The translations under genes and the position numbers were made by a program. Source: Candidatus Omnitrophota bacterium (lineage in GTDB: Bacteria; Omnitrophota; Gorgyraeia; Zapsychrales; Fredricksoniimonadaceae). Taken from it: 5,129 nucleotides of DNA. This document shows positions 3,591-5,129 of the stretch, in pieces; position 1 is the stretch's first letter, and each line of letters opens with the position of its first letter. The notes under the pieces were generated by a model. The model was not told the origin of the DNA and did no database searches. It was given only the letters and a program-made list of their open reading frames with translations. The DNA lies in the NCBI GenBank assembly GCA_023247575.1, contig JAHFGE010000110.1, forward strand, positions 1 through 5,129, given 5' to 3'.

Positions 3591-5129
3591 ATGGCTAATC
3601 GTAAACCTTGTGAACCAAATTTTAAAACACCGCCTGAGGCCCTGAGCAAGGAAGAGCTTAACAAGCTTGCCAACAACGGGTTTATGGGGAATTTAAAAAC
3701 CGATATCCGTGATTTAAGCCGGCCTGACCTGGCTTGGGAATCAGAAACTCTGGCTAAATCTCATGGAATTTATATGGAATTTAACCGCGCCAAAGAGGCT
3801 GGCCAGGCCAAAGAATGGATTTACATGATGCGTATTTCCATTCCCGGTGGCGGACCTTTAAACCGTCCGCAGTACAATCTCATTGATGAGCTAAGCGAAA
3901 AATACACCAAAGACCCGGATGGCTTGCCTTCTATCCGTATAACCAACAGACAAAATATCCAACTGCATTGGGTGCGCAAACCTCACTTGGTGGAAGTTGT
4001 TAAACGCTTGGCCGAGTCAGGCCTCAATACTCTGAATGGTTGCGGAGACAATACCCGTAATGTCATGGGCTGCCCCTTGTCTCGCTTTTCTAAAAATTTT
4101 AACGCCAATAGCTGGGCCCAAAAATGCGGTCAATACTTCCAGCTTCCCATGGAACCATTTATTTCCATTTGGGAAATCGACCCTACCAGGGTGCGTAAAC
4201 CCGGCGAGTCCTTTAGTTATGGCCCTAATTTGCTCAACCGCAAATTCAAAATTGGTTTTGCTGGCGTTATAGAGGAAAATGGCAAACTGGTTATTGACAA
4301 TTGCCCGGAAGTGTTAACGGATGACACGGCCGTTGTGCCGGTCATTGATGGTAACCGCGTCAATAAATTTCAGATTTATGTCGGTGGTAGCCAGGGTGAG
4401 CGTAATGGCAAACCTTCCATGGCTTGCCTGGGACAGCCTCTGTGCCAGACGGATGAGGCCAATCTGCTGAAAGTTTTGGATTCAATAGTGAAAGTGCATC
4501 AGGAATGGGGCGACCGCCAGAATCGTGTCTGGGCCAGGGTCAAGTTTGTGGTCAAAAAGATGGGTATTGACTGGTACCGCCAGCAAGTAGAGGCGCGATT
4601 AGGGTATAAGCTGGAGTTACCTAATCCGAATCTGGATGTCGGCAGGCGCCACATGCATCATGGCTGGTTTAAGCAGCCCTGCCTGTCCCTGCCTCGCCAG
4701 CAGGCGGGCGGCAGGCAGGCCGATGGGTTATGGACATATGGTGCCTTCATTGAAAATGGCCGCTTGATTGACAATAGCCCCAATGGCAAACTCAAGTCCA
4801 TGTGCCGGCATCTTATGAATAAGTACCCGATTGAATTTATGACCACACCTAACCAGGATGCTTTGTTTTGCAACATCCCCGAAAGCTCCAAGCAAGAGTT
4901 CGAAGCGGATATGCTTAAATTTGGGTTTGGTAAGCGTAATGACAAGCCTTATTCTCAGCTTCGCCTGCTTTCAGGAGCTTGTGTTGGCCGTGACACCTGC
5001 CGTCTGGCCTACACGGACTCGGAAAAATTTGAACCGTATCTCATCGATGAATTAGAAGCTTTAGGCTGGGGCGACATCCATGAGTCTATTGGTATCACCG
5101 GCTGCGAGCGCCAATGCTTTCGGCCAGCC
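3591..5129 (+). CDS. Siroheme/[4Fe-4S] sulfite or nitrite reductase (hemoprotein), first 513 residues, cut by the right edge
   Basis: Catalyses six-electron reduction of sulfite to sulfide or nitrite to ammonium at coupled siroheme and [4Fe-4S]. The cluster ligands are Cys464-x5-Cys470 (ACVGRDTC) and Cys505-x3-Cys509 (GCERQC), both visible just before the edge. Active-site basic residues match the E. coli hemoprotein: Arg81 (YMMRISIPGG), Arg156 (GDNTRNVMGCP), Lys218 and Lys220 (NRKFKI). ITNRQNIQLHW (117-127) looks rather sulfite-like, but sulfite and nitrite enzymes share these folds, so the substrate stays open. Both ferredoxin-nitrite/sulfite domain repeats are present (about 75-140 and 375-440). 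An apparent insertion of about 14 residues (363-376) is encoded by a GC-rich palindrome. No flavoprotein partner is in the window; a ferredoxin donor is possible. No stop occurs before the end of the window; the remaining C-terminus should be some tens of residues. Confidence 0.93.
   Translation, partial: MANRKPCEPNFKTPPEALSKEELNKLANNGFMGNLKTDIRDLSRPDLAWESETLAKSHGIYMEFNRAKEAGQAKEWIYMMRISIPGGGPLNRPQYNLIDELSEKYTKDPDGLPSIRITNRQNIQLHWVRKPHLVEVVKRLAESGLNTLNGCGDNTRNVMGCPLSRFSKNFNANSWAQKCGQYFQLPMEPFISIWEIDPTRVRKPGESFSYGPNLLNRKFKIGFAGVIEENGKLVIDNCPEVLTDDTAVVPVIDGNRVNKFQIYVGGSQGERNGKPSMACLGQPLCQTDEANLLKVLDSIVKVHQEWGDRQNRVWARVKFVVKKMGIDWYRQQVEARLGYKLELPNPNLDVGRRHMHHGWFKQPCLSLPRQQAGGRQADGLWTYGAFIENGRLIDNSPNGKLKSMCRHLMNKYPIEFMTTPNQDALFCNIPESSKQEFEADMLKFGFGKRNDKPYSQLRLLSGACVGRDTCRLAYTDSEKFEPYLIDELEALGWGDIHESIGITGCERQCFRPA
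4681..4720 (+). repeat. GC-rich palindromic repeat embedded in frame in the siroheme reductase gene
   Basis: A 40-nt hairpin: GCCTG (4681-4685) pairs CAGGC (4716-4720), CCTGCC (4688-4693) pairs GGCAGG (4710-4715), TCGCC (4694-4698) pairs GGCGG (4703-4707, one T-G wobble), around an AGCA loop with two 2-nt bulges. That is 16 bp in total. The 42 nt 4677-4718 are 79% GC, well above the surrounding gene. They encode PCLSLPRQQAGGRQ between HHGWFKQ and ADGLWTYGAFIENGRL, blocks that are nearly adjacent in relatives as I recall them. This fits insertion of a selfish palindromic element with frame preserved. Confidence 0.65.

Noticed and set aside
3554..3598. 14-codon leader frame whose stop overlaps the reductase start
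   Set aside because: No ribosome site, no run of regulatory codons and no conserved peptide pattern; likely chance.
4658..4945. 95-residue minus-strand open frame opposite the reductase
   Set aside because: It is a shadow of the conserved siroheme reductase frame with no recognisable domain.

Overview
The window is bacterial, with moderate GC (estimated by eye in the 40s), densely packed genes and ATG/GTG starts. No gene or RNA in it fixes the taxon. The gene set (AMP-forming acetyl-CoA synthetase, a DUF502 membrane protein, an ExoA/APE1-type exonuclease III, a siroheme reductase) together with palindromic intergenic repeats of the TGTCA...TCCAG kind would suit a Gram-negative or candidate-phylum bacterium. 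That placement is inference only.

Five genes run leftward on the minus strand. From right to left they are a DUF502 membrane protein (3410-2808), an exonuclease III (2811-2050, GTG start, 4-nt overlap), a repeat-filled gap (2049-1741), a YefM/Phd-type antitoxin (1690-1406), a RelE-type toxin (1406-1104, overlapping), and acetyl-CoA synthetase (1080 to beyond the left edge). Diverging from them on the plus strand is the siroheme-containing sulfite/nitrite reductase (3591 to beyond the right edge). It has its own candidate promoter and a leader with a strong inverted repeat. Both end genes are cut by the window.

Three structures stand out. (1) The gap between exonuclease III and the antitoxin holds two copies of one palindromic element in opposite orientation, with compensatory stem changes, plus a third degenerate copy that looks interrupted by other hairpins. 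(2) The toxin-antitoxin promoter carries a 12-bp-spaced repeat with a TGTACA core inside its spacer and -35 box, matching the known geometry of YefM operators. Acetyl-CoA synthetase starts only 23 nt after the toxin, so it may share this transcript. (3) The siroheme reductase gene contains a very GC-rich 40-nt hairpin in frame, apparently adding about 14 residues between two conserved blocks, like a selfish palindromic repeat tolerated inside a protein.

No wholly new system is evident. The most informative leads are the coding-region palindrome, the toxin-antitoxin/acs linkage and the reductase leader.
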